A stretch of DNA of 64,000 nucleotides from Hsuehochloa calcarea (lineage: Eukaryota; Streptophyta; Magnoliopsida; Poales; Poaceae). The translations under genes were made by a program, and so were the position numbers. This document shows, in pieces, positions 1 through 9,893 of this stretch (its first letter is position 1; each line of letters starts with the position of its first letter). The notes under the pieces are model-generated. The model was given only the letters and a program-made list of their open reading frames with translations. It was not told the origin of the DNA and did no database searches. The stretch is taken from contig CM070615.1 of the NCBI GenBank assembly GCA_036346395.1, positions 20,579,282-20,643,281 on the forward strand, given 5' to 3'.

Positions 1-610
1 CGGGAGTCGTCGGAGCTACGTTCGCTCGGCCCCGACCCGCCTCAGGCCACAAGTTTGTCATCTGTCAGCCGGTTCTTATCGTGAGTACCTTTGCATGCAC
101 TCATTTCGGACGTATCTGACATTACCCTTTGTTCTTGCAGCACTTGCGAGGGGACAGGACTCTGCTGCAACCATCGTCATCATGGAGGGAGGCGCAGGAC
201 AAGACTTCCTCGCCGGCGCGACATTTTTGCACTCCACACGCTGACCCTGACTGACCGCAATGCGGGGACGAAGGGTTCAGCTCATTGACGCACTGCGTTC
301 AATCACGCCTGCAGAAGCGCGACCAGTGGTTCGGCAACACGTACGGAGGGTACACCGTGCAGCACTACGGCTCAGACTGGCCAGAAAGATCCTCCTCCAC
401 ACAATAGCCTACTCAGGTACGTGTGAACGTAGTGACACCGATTTTCCCGTTGCACAAAACCAATGACTAACTCACCCCCTACCCTTCCCGCAAGAAAAGC
501 ACCAGTAGGTTGACGATATGCTCAGGCCTTAGCCGGACCCCCACGATGAGATCACCCCAGATTCGCCTCCCAGGCAGGGCCCCTACTACGGTCTTCGAGA
601 CGTACGCCGC
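1..610 (+). pseudogene. Gene-like fragment with intron-like segments, interrupted by a Copia LTR
   Basis: I do not recognise this product. Two stretches look like introns. One starts near 80 with GTGAGTACC and ends with TTGTTCTTGCAG at about 140. A second starts near 417 (GTACGTGTG) without a sure acceptor. The intervening exon-like DNA is GC-rich and holds a short open segment with QWFGNTYGGYTVQHYG (about 320-400) that ends in a stop. After 490 there is a Pro/Asp-rich open segment (DPHDEITPDSPPRQGP). No frame runs through the whole region. The Copia LTR starts directly at 611, so this is probably the left remnant of an older transposon-borne or host gene broken by that insertion. The left end lies outside the window. 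The assignment as coding is inference. Confidence 0.25.
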
Positions 611-2527
611 TGTGGATATCGTGAGGATATGTGCACGATCTCCGGATGATGAGTCAATTGGCAATGACTTTGTTGGTTTGCAAAATCTCGCGTTTTCGGG
701 GTTTGCTTCAGTCTGTCAGACCACAGGCGGTCTGACCGGCGATGTTGGGCGGTCAGACCGCCCGTGGAGAGGTCCGACCGGCGCTGGTGGCCGGTCCGAC
801 CGGTATTGCCTAAAGGTGGCTTTTGGAGCTGATCCAAAATAGGTTGTGTAGGCAGGTGAGAGGAGTCTCCTGGATGTGGTCGCATCATTTTTGGAGCTCC
901 CAGTCAAAAGTTCTATTGAGTTGAAAATTCCAGAAGGTTTCGGATTTTCACGATGGAATTTTGGCTAAGTCTTTTCGGGCGGTTCGACCGCCGTTGTGGG
1001 ATCGGTCGGACCGGCCTGAAATCGGTCGGACCGGTGATGTGGGGCGGTCAGACCGTCGATCACTTGAAGGTGAGCCTTCTTTGCATTGATGTGTTTTGAT
1101 TGTGGTTATTGTATGGATGTCAATGCTTTATTGTTGCATATTGCATTGTGGAACTAACGTGGGTCAAGTTGTGAAGAACTTATTCCCGGAGACGATTTGT
1201 TTATCTATTGATGTGCATGTGGCTTGCAGGTTAATGACGTCAACGGTGAGGTGGATCGGGACTACGCTTGGAGAGCTGAGGTCCAGAACGATCATGGATG
1301 CCGGGTGAGGTCGTGTGACTCAAGCATGGTGCAGAATGGGCAAGATGGATCGAACGGGTAGTTCGGTGCAGCTGGTTGGATCAGGCGGTGCGGAAGTCGG
1401 TGCGAGTCTCTGGGAGGTTCCGATGGGATTCGGACAGGAGAGACTTGGCGACGTGATGAGAGCCGTTGATCAACCTACACGTGGTGAAGCAGGCGATTGC
1501 TTCAACAGTTGTATGTGTGAGTGGGTCCCATGTGTGTGTAGGTCCCAAAAGTGAAACCCTAGGCTTCTCCTATAAATAGAAAGGGGGGAGATGTAAAACC
1601 CCTTGAAGTATTTGGAGCCCTCTTCCTTTTTCTAGGGTTAGGAGAGGAGAGGAGAGGAGAGCTAGGGTTTGGAGAAATTGTGTGTGCTCCTTGTGTGAGC
1701 TCTTGTCCTCCTTGTTGGAGTGGCTTTGTAAGCATCTTGTGAGATCAATCAATCTTGTGATGCTTGCTTGACAGATCATTTGTCTCCCTTTATGTTCTTC
1801 TATCTTTTGGATGAATTTGGTGCTTCCTTGATTCAAGTGGTTAAGCTTGGTCTCTTGACCTATTTTCTCTTGCTTTGATGTGTGGGAATACTCCTAGAAT
1901 CATCTAGACTATCAACCCCCACAAGCAAGTCTTGAATCAAAGATTTTCATATTTCTAGGATTTGTGCACTTCTTTGGTAAAACCGTGAGAGATTGTTTCT
2001 ACGAAGTGGATCTGAAGGATCGTCGCTATAAATAGCTCTCTAATATCCTTAGGGAGGTGTGCTCGAAATTTGGTCAAGTTTCATTGGTTGAATCAAAAGT
2101 TGGATCAAATTTCGTTTTGGAATTGGACTTAGGTTTTCGGTTCTGGACTAAATCGGTCTGACTGGTTTTGTAACGGCGGTCCGACCGCCCGCTTTTCAGA
2201 CCGCCCAGTAGCGGCGGGTCGAACCGATATCCAACGGTCCGACCGCCAGTTAGTAGCCGGTCCGACCGCTGGTTGACCGTCGGTCCGACCGCCCATCTAC
2301 AGCCGGTCTGACCGCCTGTACCCAGTCCAGAGCAGTGAGTTCATTTCTCCACACTTGTGTCTTGTGGTTGACGGGGTTATCGAACTCAGCACAAGGCTTC
2401 CACTGTGCGTTTACTGATCTTCTTAGCTTTCATAGCTAAAGGAGTAAAGTTCGTATTGAATTTGATTAAGGCAAGAAAGTTGAGAAAGAGCCTATTCACC
2501 CCCCCTAGTCGCCTTTACGGTCCTACA
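611..2527 (+). repeat. 5' LTR of the gag-only Copia-type element
   Basis: The LTR begins TGTGGATATCGTGAGG and ends CCTACA, keeping the TG...CA rule. It is directly followed by AG and the primer binding site. A TATA box (TATAAATAG) lies at 1,571-1,579, so R/U5 would occupy roughly the last 0.93 kb. Three groups of the near-palindrome GGTCNGACC occur (about 716-805, 978-1,055 and 2,150-2,315). The short reading frames seen on both strands here are products of this repeat and not genes. Confidence 0.9.
1571..1579 (+). promoter_or_regulatory. TATA box of the Copia-type LTR
   Basis: TATAAATAG preceded by CTCC and followed by a purine-rich run. Its place about half way through the LTR is where the U3/R boundary is expected. 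The truncated 3' LTR at 6,662 stops before this point. Confidence 0.6.
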
Positions 2528-2529
2528 AG

Positions 2530-2544
2530 TGGTATCAGAGCCGG
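2530..2544 (+). other. Primer binding site (initiator tRNA-Met type)
   Basis: TGGTATCAGAGCCGG starts two bases after the LTR end. It matches the 3' end of plant initiator tRNA-Met and is the usual minus-strand primer site of plant Copia elements. The same motif sits at 53,038 in a second element of this window. Confidence 0.85.
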
Positions 2545-2582
2545 TTAGCTCTTCTCATAGATCTTAACCGGTCTTTGGAGCC

Positions 2583-5273
2583 ATGGCGACTGACAGATAT
2601 TCAATCAAGCCACATGTTTTTGATGGAGTTGATTTTGCTTATTGGAAGGCCCGAATGCAGGCCTACATCGAGGCTCAAGGGCACGCAATTTGGCTTAAGG
2701 TGAAAAACCCTTATGTCGTGCCAGCCGATGACAATTTGATCACTCCTGATGTGGAAAACAACAGCAGGGCTCGGAATTTTTTGATTCAAGGTCTTAGTCG
2801 ATCTGAGTTTGAGCGTGTTGCTCATTTGCGGTCTTCTCATGAGATCTGGTGGACTCTTTGTGATTATCACGAGGGGTCCACTGCGATCAAGGAAGTGAGA
2901 CAGAACCAGCTGAAGAAAACTTACTCCAAGATCGAGCAAAGACCTGGTGAGTCTTTAGATGAGCTGTGGGGGAGATTTTCTAACATTCTTCATGATCTCC
3001 GCGCTGTTGATCTTGTCTTCACTGAGTCTGAAAATGCACACCAACTATTGGGTGCTCTGGATGTGAAGGTCTGGGGGATGAAGATCACTGCCATCAATGA
3101 CAACACTGTCATGAGTGAGCTGACCATGGATAAGCTTTACTCTAGGTTGAAGACGCATGAGATTGATTCTATCTCGCGTCTCCCCATGACAGATCCGATG
3201 GCTTTAGTGGTCGACCAATCTAAGGGTAGATATTCTGATTCTTTTGATGTTAGCTCATCTGGTTTTTCTTTGTCTGCTTTGCATTCTTTGAGCGATGAGC
3301 AACTTGAGAGACTACCTGAAGATGATTTAGCCCTCCTATCCACAAAATTCACGAGAGCTTATAACAATGTGAGGAGTAGGAGGAGAGGTGGACCTATCAC
3401 TTGCTTCGAGTGTGGTGAGCCAAACCACATTCGCTCTAGGTGCCCCAAGCTGAAGGGCAAAGAGGAGGAGTCACCAAGGCATCCTCAAGCGAGGGATGCT
3501 AAGTCCAAGAAGACAAACTATCGCAAGTTTGTCAGCCGGCTCCTTGAAGCTCTAGAGGATGTGAGCATGAGTGATGTGGATTCGGAGGTGGAGGACGACA
3601 AGAGTGACTCCCGTGGAAAGAAGAAGGCTCGTGATTTTACGGGCATGTGTTTCATGGCCAAGAACAGCCACGACAGTGACTCCTCCAACAGCGAGGATCC
3701 TTTTAGTGATCCTGATGAGGTATGCCCTTCACTTCCTGACATGAAAAGGGCTTTAGTGCTTGCTGAACAAAAACTGCATAAGCAAGCTAAATTGATTAAG
3801 AAACAGGATACTATGATTGATAATTTGAACATAAAAGTTGTTAGGCTCAAATCCATTAATCCTGATGATTTCTGTGATTCATGCTCTAGCTTGCTTAATG
3901 AATTGTCAAGCTTAAATTCTGCTCATTCCTCTGTTGTGAATCAAGTGAAAAATGCTCTTATTGAACTAGAATATCTCAAGTCTAGTTCTGTTTGCATGGA
4001 TGTCATTCCGCTTGGTGTGACTACCTTGGATGCTATTCCTTTAACTTGCTCAAATTTTGCTTTGCTAGAATCGAAACTGGATAGCTCTTTAAAAGAATTG
4101 CAAAAATTTGATGCTAGTCACACTTGTTCTCATTGTAAGAATAATCAGATTAAAATGCAAGAGATGACTGAAATGGTTGTTTATTCTAGAGCTGCCTCTT
4201 GTGAAAATTGCCCCAAGCTTACAATTGAGATTGAAGCCTTAAACAAGACTCTTGAAGACAAAGCTAAAATTGAAAAAATCATGTCTCTTACTGTGTCCAA
4301 GAAAGTCATTGATTCTTCCTCTTGTATGTTGCATGCTGATGTTGAAACTATTGTTGGTAAGATACAAGAGGCTTTTAGAGTCAAATTTAAGGAGCAGTTG
4401 AATAGGATTGGAGAGTCCTATTGTGTGTCTTGTGAGGCTCTAAAAGTGGAAGTGGATCTTCTTAAGAGCAAACATGTTGGGGCAATCAATTCTAGAAAGT
4501 GCTCTAATTGTGGAGTTTTGGCAAAAGAGAATGATTACCTCAAAATGACTCTTGAGAAGTTTTCTAGTGGGAAAAAGAAACTCAACTTGATTCTAGACCA
4601 ATCCAAGGTGAGTGTGAAAAACAGTGGCCTAGGTTTTAAGTCCCTAGAGCATTCCAAGAATCACCCACCAAAGACTGCTAGAGTTGTGAAAAGTGGTCTG
4701 TTTGAGCAAGAACCTCCTAAGACTTCAAAGGTTACTTTTAAATCTGCAGGTTCTGCTCAAACTCTTTCTAGCAAGAAAGGTGCTTCTGTTTCACCAGTAC
4801 GGACCCCTCAAAAGGTCAAGTACCATTACACCTTCTGCAAGAAAGAGGGCCACACTGTTGAGTTTTGCTTCCGGAGAGCAAAGATTGAGAGGAAAGAAAG
4901 AATGAGCACCTTGAGATCCATCAGAGGAGTTTTTTCACCAGTTGTAGTCTCTAGAGCCAGGCAGCCTATTCATCGTACCATTTATAGGCCTAGGTTTGTA
5001 GAGAACCTTGTTGACTCTTTTGGTGGGTCCAAGCAGCAGTTTGGTTTAGGATATCGTGAGGAGAGACCACGGGTAGCACCTAGACAGGGGGAGTATCGGT
5101 CTTTTGGTAGATCGTTTTGGAGAGGTCCAGGTGGTGCTCGTGTGCATTCTTATGATTTTGTTCCTGATCATTTTTCTGCTGCTTCTTCTGCTATTCCCAG
5201 GCATCGTGCATCTCAGTACTGGACTCCTAGATCTTTTATCTCAAATCCCAGTACTGAGGCATGGATGTTTTGA
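2583..5273 (+). CDS. Gag-like polyprotein of a non-autonomous Copia-type element
   Basis: An intact 896-residue ORF opens with FDGVDFAYWKARM, the start of the UBN2/DUF4219 gag domain (residues about 10-200). A zinc knuckle of the C-x2-C-x4-H-x4-C type (CFECGEPNHIRSRC) starts at about residue 274. The centre is acidic and then predicted coiled coil. It carries five CxxC pairs, at about residues 430, 514, 540, 613 and 640. A second knuckle-like segment near residue 755 reads HYTFCKKEGHTVEFC, where the first Cys pair is incomplete. The C-terminus is Arg/Gly/Ser-rich. The start follows the primer site by 40 bases and has the context CCATGG. The product would package element RNA in a cytoplasmic particle; no enzymatic domain is present. 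A Copia gag-pol is normally longer, so the missing pol shows dependence on a partner. Confidence 0.85.
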   Translation: MATDRYSIKPHVFDGVDFAYWKARMQAYIEAQGHAIWLKVKNPYVVPADDNLITPDVENNSRARNFLIQGLSRSEFERVAHLRSSHEIWWTLCDYHEGSTAIKEVRQNQLKKTYSKIEQRPGESLDELWGRFSNILHDLRAVDLVFTESENAHQLLGALDVKVWGMKITAINDNTVMSELTMDKLYSRLKTHEIDSISRLPMTDPMALVVDQSKGRYSDSFDVSSSGFSLSALHSLSDEQLERLPEDDLALLSTKFTRAYNNVRSRRRGGPITCFECGEPNHIRSRCPKLKGKEEESPRHPQARDAKSKKTNYRKFVSRLLEALEDVSMSDVDSEVEDDKSDSRGKKKARDFTGMCFMAKNSHDSDSSNSEDPFSDPDEVCPSLPDMKRALVLAEQKLHKQAKLIKKQDTMIDNLNIKVVRLKSINPDDFCDSCSSLLNELSSLNSAHSSVVNQVKNALIELEYLKSSSVCMDVIPLGVTTLDAIPLTCSNFALLESKLDSSLKELQKFDASHTCSHCKNNQIKMQEMTEMVVYSRAASCENCPKLTIEIEALNKTLEDKAKIEKIMSLTVSKKVIDSSSCMLHADVETIVGKIQEAFRVKFKEQLNRIGESYCVSCEALKVEVDLLKSKHVGAINSRKCSNCGVLAKENDYLKMTLEKFSSGKKKLNLILDQSKVSVKNSGLGFKSLEHSKNHPPKTARVVKSGLFEQEPPKTSKVTFKSAGSAQTLSSKKGASVSPVRTPQKVKYHYTFCKKEGHTVEFCFRRAKIERKERMSTLRSIRGVFSPVVVSRARQPIHRTIYRPRFVENLVDSFGGSKQQFGLGYREERPRVAPRQGEYRSFGRSFWRGPGGARVHSYDFVPDHFSAASSAIPRHRASQYWTPRSFISNPSTEAWMF

Positions 5274-6660
5274 GGGAATTTGCTCTTTTTGCTTTCATTG
5301 TATCATAATGCATTTTTCATTTCAAGTGTCTTGCATTGCATAATAAAACTTGTGGAGCTTTGATTATTATCCTTGTATGGCTTGATTTCATGCTCTATAC
5401 CTTGTCATGTCAAGTGATAGTCAGCTAGACTTCTTTTACGGCTCTTCGTGTGTTAGCTTAGCTTTCACCTTGCTAGCTTTATATCTGTGAGCAAATTGAA
5501 TCGAATCATGTCTTGTTGGATCTTGTGACTAGTTTTGCTCTAGTGATCCTCTTATGATTCTTGCCATGTCATATAGGTTGAATTGAGTCTTGAACTTATT
5601 TTGAGATGAAAGTGATCTTTTTATCTTCTTAAGTCAAGCAAATGAAAAATGAGATTTTCTGTGCGAAAAAACTGATCTCACCAATCCTTTCTCATGAGAC
5701 AGCTTGCCATTGCACTAGGCATGAACTCAGGGGGAGTTTTGGATGACCTAGACCACTCTTTTAAGCTTATCGCTTGAGATGGTCGCGGCAACGCTTGAGA
5801 TCTAGCACAGTGAAAAAAACCTTTTTAGGAAAATGCTCAAAATGCTAAGTGCTTGAGTTTTGCTTCAAAAGTGTACTCTTAATGCTCAAAATACCTCAGT
5901 TCTTGTTTTGAGTCTCTTTTTACTTATAGACATGGCTTGACTCATTTTTGGTTGTGTTTAGTGAAACTATGACATTGAGCAACCTTTCATGGTTTTAATT
6001 CTGTTAATCTCAAATGACTGCTATTTTGGTTTTAGCTTTGCAGTACATGTTTTGCCTTGATTGAATATAGCTTCTACTCTTTTTATGGCTTGGTATAATT
6101 CTTGTACTGTCTACATGGAAAATGGTCATGGTTTCTTTTTACTAAAGTTCAAAAATAAAGTCATTCCTTCATACTCATTCTTTTCCCATGCATCTTGATG
6201 AATTCATTGTCAAAGGGGGAGAAAGATTGTGAAGAAAAATGTTGTTTTGGAGCTTTTGGTTTCATACATAAGGTTTCATATAAAAGAACTCTCATAAAAA
6301 AAATGAACCTTTTGAAAATTTGTGTTCATAGTGAGTTGAGTCTCTTGGTTCTATTGCCTTTTTCTGATTTTATTTGCAATTGAAGAAGACTCACAATGAT
6401 CAAAGGTCAAATAGAACATTTGTCTTTCATATGGACCTAAGTGAGATTTTTGGCCACTTTCTGAAAATTGAATCCTTTTGTGCTTTCATTGCCTTATCTC
6501 ACTTGCTTACTCTATTCTGATGCCAGCTTGGTCGTTTCCTAGGCTTTCTCTTGCTTATGGACCAAGTTGTGCCTTTATGCGAAAACGATGAAGTTTTTAC
6601 TTTTCAATCTGAAAAACCATATTTTCTGGGAAATTGCCAATGTGTTCATCAAGGGGGAGA
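5274..6660 (+). other. Non-coding 3' internal region and polypurine tract of the Copia-type element
   Basis: About 1.4 kb of T-rich sequence without a convincing ORF lies between the gag stop and the 3' LTR. It holds a G-run motif (CAGGGGGAGTTTTGG, about 5,730) and a polypurine tract (AAGGGGGAGA, 6,651-6,660) just before the 3' LTR. The same G-run motif occurs at about 40,492 in another Copia remnant. This is where pol would end in an autonomous element, so the region may be a residue of pol deletion. That is inference. Confidence 0.6.
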
Positions 6661-6661
6661 T

Positions 6662-7385
6662 TGTGGATATCGTGAGGATATGTGCACGATCTCAGGATGA
6701 TGAGTCAATTGGCAATGGCTTTGTTGGTTTGCAAAATCTCGCGTTTTCGGAGTTTGCTTCAGTCTGTCAGACCACCGGTGGTCTGACCGGCGATGTTGGG
6801 CGGTCAGACCGCCCGTGGAGAGGTCCGACCGGCGCTGGTGGCCGGTCCGACCGGTATTGCCTAAAGGTGGCTTTTGGAGCTGATCCAAAAATAGGTTGTG
6901 TAGGCAGGTGAGGGGAGTCTCCTGGATGTGGTCGCATCATTTTTGGAGCTCCCAGTCAAAAGTTCTATTGAGTTGAAAATTCCAGAAGGTTTCGGATTTT
7001 CACGATGGAATTTTGGCTAAGTCTTTTCGGACGGTCCGACCGCCGTTGTGGGATCGGTCGGACCGGCCTGAAATCGGTCGAACCGGTGATGTGGGGCGGT
7101 CAGACCGCCGATCACTTGAAGGTGAGCCTTCTTTGCATTGATGTGTTTTGATTGTGGTTATTGTATGGATGTCAATGCTTTATTGTTGCATATTGCATTG
7201 TGGAACTAACGTGGGTCAAGTTGTGAAGAACTTGTTCCCGGGGACGATTTGTTTGTCTATTGCTGTGCAGGTGGCTTGTAGGTCAATGACGTCAACGGTG
7301 AGGTGGATCGGGACTACGCTTGGAGAGCTGAGGTCCAGAACGATCATGGATGTCGGGTGAGGTCGTGTGACTCAAGCATGGTGCA
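6662..7385 (+). repeat. Truncated 3' LTR of the Copia-type element
   Basis: The sequence repeats the 5' LTR from TGTGGATATCG onward with about 20 substitutions and at least one single-base length difference. It stops at GTGCA, where the 5' LTR continues into a pyrimidine-poor segment and this copy switches to tandem-array DNA. The TATA box and R/U5 are missing, so the element cannot be copied normally. Confidence 0.85.
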
Positions 7386-8095
7386 AAATAGGACACGACT
7401 TCTCCATGCAAAGCAGGACGAGACATGACTCCACACAGTAACACGTGACAAAACTCTACCTCGCCAGCTTCTCAGACCGAAATGACAGCACTCTGCAAAG
7501 TAGAACATGACCTCTCTCTGCAAAGTAGGACGAGACAGGACTCTGCAAAGTAAGACGTGATAACACACTACCTCGCCAGCTTTTCAGACTGAAATAACAG
7601 CACTCTGCAAATTAAGACGTGATAACACACTGCCTCGTCAGCTTTTCAGACTGAAATGACAGCACTCTGCAAAGTAAGACGTGACTTCTCTCTGCAAAGC
7701 AGGACAAGACAGGACTCTGCAAAGTAAGACATGACAACACTCTGCCTCGCTAGCTTTTCAGACCGAAAGGACATCACTCTGCAAAGTAAGACGTAACAAC
7801 ACTCTGTCTCATGGCTTTTTAGGCTGACATCACTTTTTGACCGAAATGACATCGCCAAAGTAAGCCGACAACACACGCCTGCCAACTTTGGACCAAAATG
7901 ACAAAGACTCTGCAAAGTAGGACGTGACTTCTCTCTACAAAGCAGGACGAGACATGACTCTACAAAGTAAGATGTGACAACACTCTGCCTCGCCAGCTTT
8001 TCAGACGAAAAGGACATCACTCCAAAAAATGAGACATGGCTTCTCTCTCCAAAAAGATTAGACAACACTCTGCCACGCCGACTACTCACGTGAAT
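7386..8095. repeat. Tandem array of about 60-bp units
   Basis: The motif CTGCCTCGCCAGCTTTTCAGACCGAAATGACA (split here only for reading as CTGCCTCGCCAG and CTTTTCAGACCG) recurs near 7,450, 7,570, 7,630, 7,742, 7,803 and 7,986. Spacing is close to 60 bp or multiples of it. Between copies stand variants of CTCTGCAAAGTAAGACGTGAC. Units differ by substitutions and small deletions. Long minus-strand frames across it are repeat artefacts. It begins exactly where the Copia 3' LTR breaks off. Confidence 0.75.
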
Positions 8096-8207
8096 TTAAC
8101 TACACCATGCCAACCCTCTGGCTTGTAAAAAGAGGTGGAAGACATTGAGGAGAGAAAATCACACAACCAAACCCAACGCTACACCAGAGCTTGCTTCACC
8201 ACCCTGG

Positions 8208-8943
8208 GATGGACAACATCAAGAAGCAATGGGACGAGATCCGCGATCTAGCAATGGCTTCTACCGCACGGGCCTAACAAGCTAGGGCTACTGAGGCCCG
8301 GGTCCGGTAAGAGCAGCTTGCCAGGATGGCAGCTCTCTGCAATGAAGCCCCCCGTAGCAGCAACCCTTGCTAGAACGTTCCAACCGAGTCTTCGCCGCAA
8401 CACCCGCCAGAGGGGGAGACGTCGCCCCTGTCTTAGTGCGGGGATACATGCAAGTTCTTTAAATCCAAGCACCGGCTCAACCTCGGCATGCGTTACTGGG
8501 GTTGTCCCAACTACTCCTTTGACTATCCCGACCGTCGCTGGGATATGAGCAGCTATCGGCAGCCAGTAAGAACTACTTACAGTAAGTTCCCCTAACAATT
8601 CTCTTTCAAAGTACGCACTAACAATCTCTCCTGTCTACTCGTAGTCCCCGGAGCCGCTATGTGGCTACCGCAAGTGGATCGACCTAGAGATCCACCCACG
8701 CGACCAGTGGCGAATCGACTTCAAGGAGTGGAATGCCGAAAGGGCACACAAGATCCGGGAGGAGCGTCGAACTGAAGAGCACAACCATCGTATCCGGTGG
8801 GAGACGCAGGCCCGTCTCGAGGTGTGCAGGCATAGGGAGCGCGAGGCACACGAGAGGGAGCGCGAGAAAAAGTGAAAAATGGCGGCCGAGGCAAGGGCGG
8901 CTGGCGAGGAGTACAACGCCGAGCTCGCAAGGAAGGGCAAATG
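8208..8943 (+). pseudogene. Broken GRF-type zinc-finger / coiled-coil gene fragment
   Basis: Three exon-like pieces can be read. The first (from ATG at 8,210) gives MDNIKKQWDEIRDLAMA and then hits a stop. The second (about 8,440-8,580) gives CGDTCKFFKSKHRLNLG followed by MRYWGCPNYSFDYP, the pattern of a GRF-type zinc finger (CxxxC ... R-[YF]-[WF]-x-C-P-N). A GTAAGTTCC donor follows at 8,581 and a TACTCGTAG acceptor near 8,645. The third piece reads PEPLCGYRKWIDLEIHP, then a highly charged coiled coil rich in Arg and Glu, and ends in stops at 8,874 and 8,942. GRF-finger/coiled-coil proteins of this kind are abundant in grass genomes and often ride on transposons. In-frame stops mark it as a pseudogene. 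Upstream, 8,095-8,207 resembles a transcription-start region of a transposon. Function is not claimed. Confidence 0.5.
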
Positions 8944-8959
8944 ACCCCGGTCCACGCAG

Positions 8960-9770
8960 TAGATCGGGTCATTCCATAGTAGTCCCCACTCCTACTCACC
9001 ATGTTTTTTACTATCCCCTAAAGGCATGCGTACTTACATAGTCCGAAGCTCGTGTCGTAAGTTACCGTAGTAGTAGCGTCCATGACTAAAGCAATTAGCC
9101 GAACCATCATGCCATGTGACCACATGTAACGTGCTTCTGTCCGCGCGCGGACTGCAATGTAGTTATGTTTCTGTTCCTCCGCTGAGCCATCAAAGTATGC
9201 CTCTTCTAGTGGAATCCCAGAGATAACTATTCATATCGACATCGATTCTTCTATGTTTTAGGCTTCTCCGTAATCGCGACGTTCGCAGCCCCTTCAATTA
9301 AGTTAATTTCTGTACTTTACTTTAACTCCACCGTACAGAAGAAATATGATCAAGAACCATAGCGACCAAGAGTAGTCATGTCGTACCAAACTTTGCACAT
9401 TTCAAGTCACATGAAATCATGAAACCCTAATTTTCGAAACGTCTCATCCTAATTTTTGAGACCTAAACCCTGAATTTGTCGAGATAATTTTAGAGCATAT
9501 AAAATTATGTAAAATTTACAAAATCAAGTCCATTGTGTAGGGAGTCTGGCAAAAAAATTCATAATGTTTGGACCTCATTTGCTACATTAGAAAATTCCTA
9601 CAAACATTAGATTTAAAGAATTTTGGAGAAAAAGTAAGAATGCGTAAAATTTCAAAAAAAAACACAAGCAGACACACTATGCCAGGAGGCTCCACAAAAA
9701 TTTTATAATTGTTTGAACTCATTTTCTATATTTAAAAAATCATCCAACAAATATTATTAATTAGATTTTT
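8960..9770. other. AT-rich intergenic DNA, no gene seen
   Basis: No ORF, splice pattern or structural RNA stands out. From about 9,410 the sequence becomes A/T-rich with loosely repeated phrases (GGAGTCTGGCAAAAAAATTC near 9,540 and GGAGGCTCCACAAAAATTTT near 9,684), suggesting decayed repeat DNA. Confidence 0.4.
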
Positions 9771-9785
9771 TAGAAAAATTTTTTG

Positions 9786-9893
9786 TTCAGGACGGAGGTA
9801 GCACCAAGGTGCTGCCATCGGTGATGGCAGCACCAAGGTGCTGCCATCCGGGACGACAGCAACTCGGTTGCTGCCGTCCTAGACCGCAGCACG
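9786..9893. repeat. Pair of imperfect palindromes (hairpin-forming)
   Basis: GGCAGCACCAAGGTGCTGCC (about 9,825-9,844) is a perfect inverted repeat with a 2-base loop. It is preceded by a half copy AGCACCAAGGTGCTGCCATC. It is followed by GACAGCAACTCGGTTGCTGCC, a second inverted repeat with flanking GGACG/CGTCC pairing. They sit at the boundary between AT-rich and balanced DNA. Confidence 0.6.

Larger units (their letters stand above)
611..7385 (+). mobile_element. Non-autonomous Copia-type LTR retrotransposon, gag only, 3' LTR truncated
   Basis: The element has a 1,917-bp 5' LTR (611-2,527), a tRNA-Met type primer binding site at 2,530, one long gag-like ORF (2,583-5,273) and a non-coding 1.4-kb tail. 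A polypurine tract (AAGGGGGAGAT) ends at 6,661 and is followed by the first 0.72 kb of the 3' LTR. There is no protease, integrase or reverse transcriptase, so it would depend on enzymes supplied by another element. By eye the two LTR copies differ at only about 20 positions over 0.72 kb, so the insertion is fairly young. Homology stops abruptly near 7,385 where a tandem array begins, so the right target duplication is lost. UBN2-type gag and the TGGTATCAGAGCC primer site are typical of plant Copia elements. Confidence 0.85.

Noticed and set aside
510..907. Overlapping frames on both strands with RSDR/GRSDRP-like repeats, repeated at 6,567-6,911 and 45,020-45,516
   Set aside because: They arise from the GGTCNGACC palindromes inside LTRs, read the same way on both strands, and have no start context or domain.
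7646..8089. 147-residue minus-strand frame
   Set aside because: It crosses the 60-bp tandem array and its residues repeat with the DNA units.
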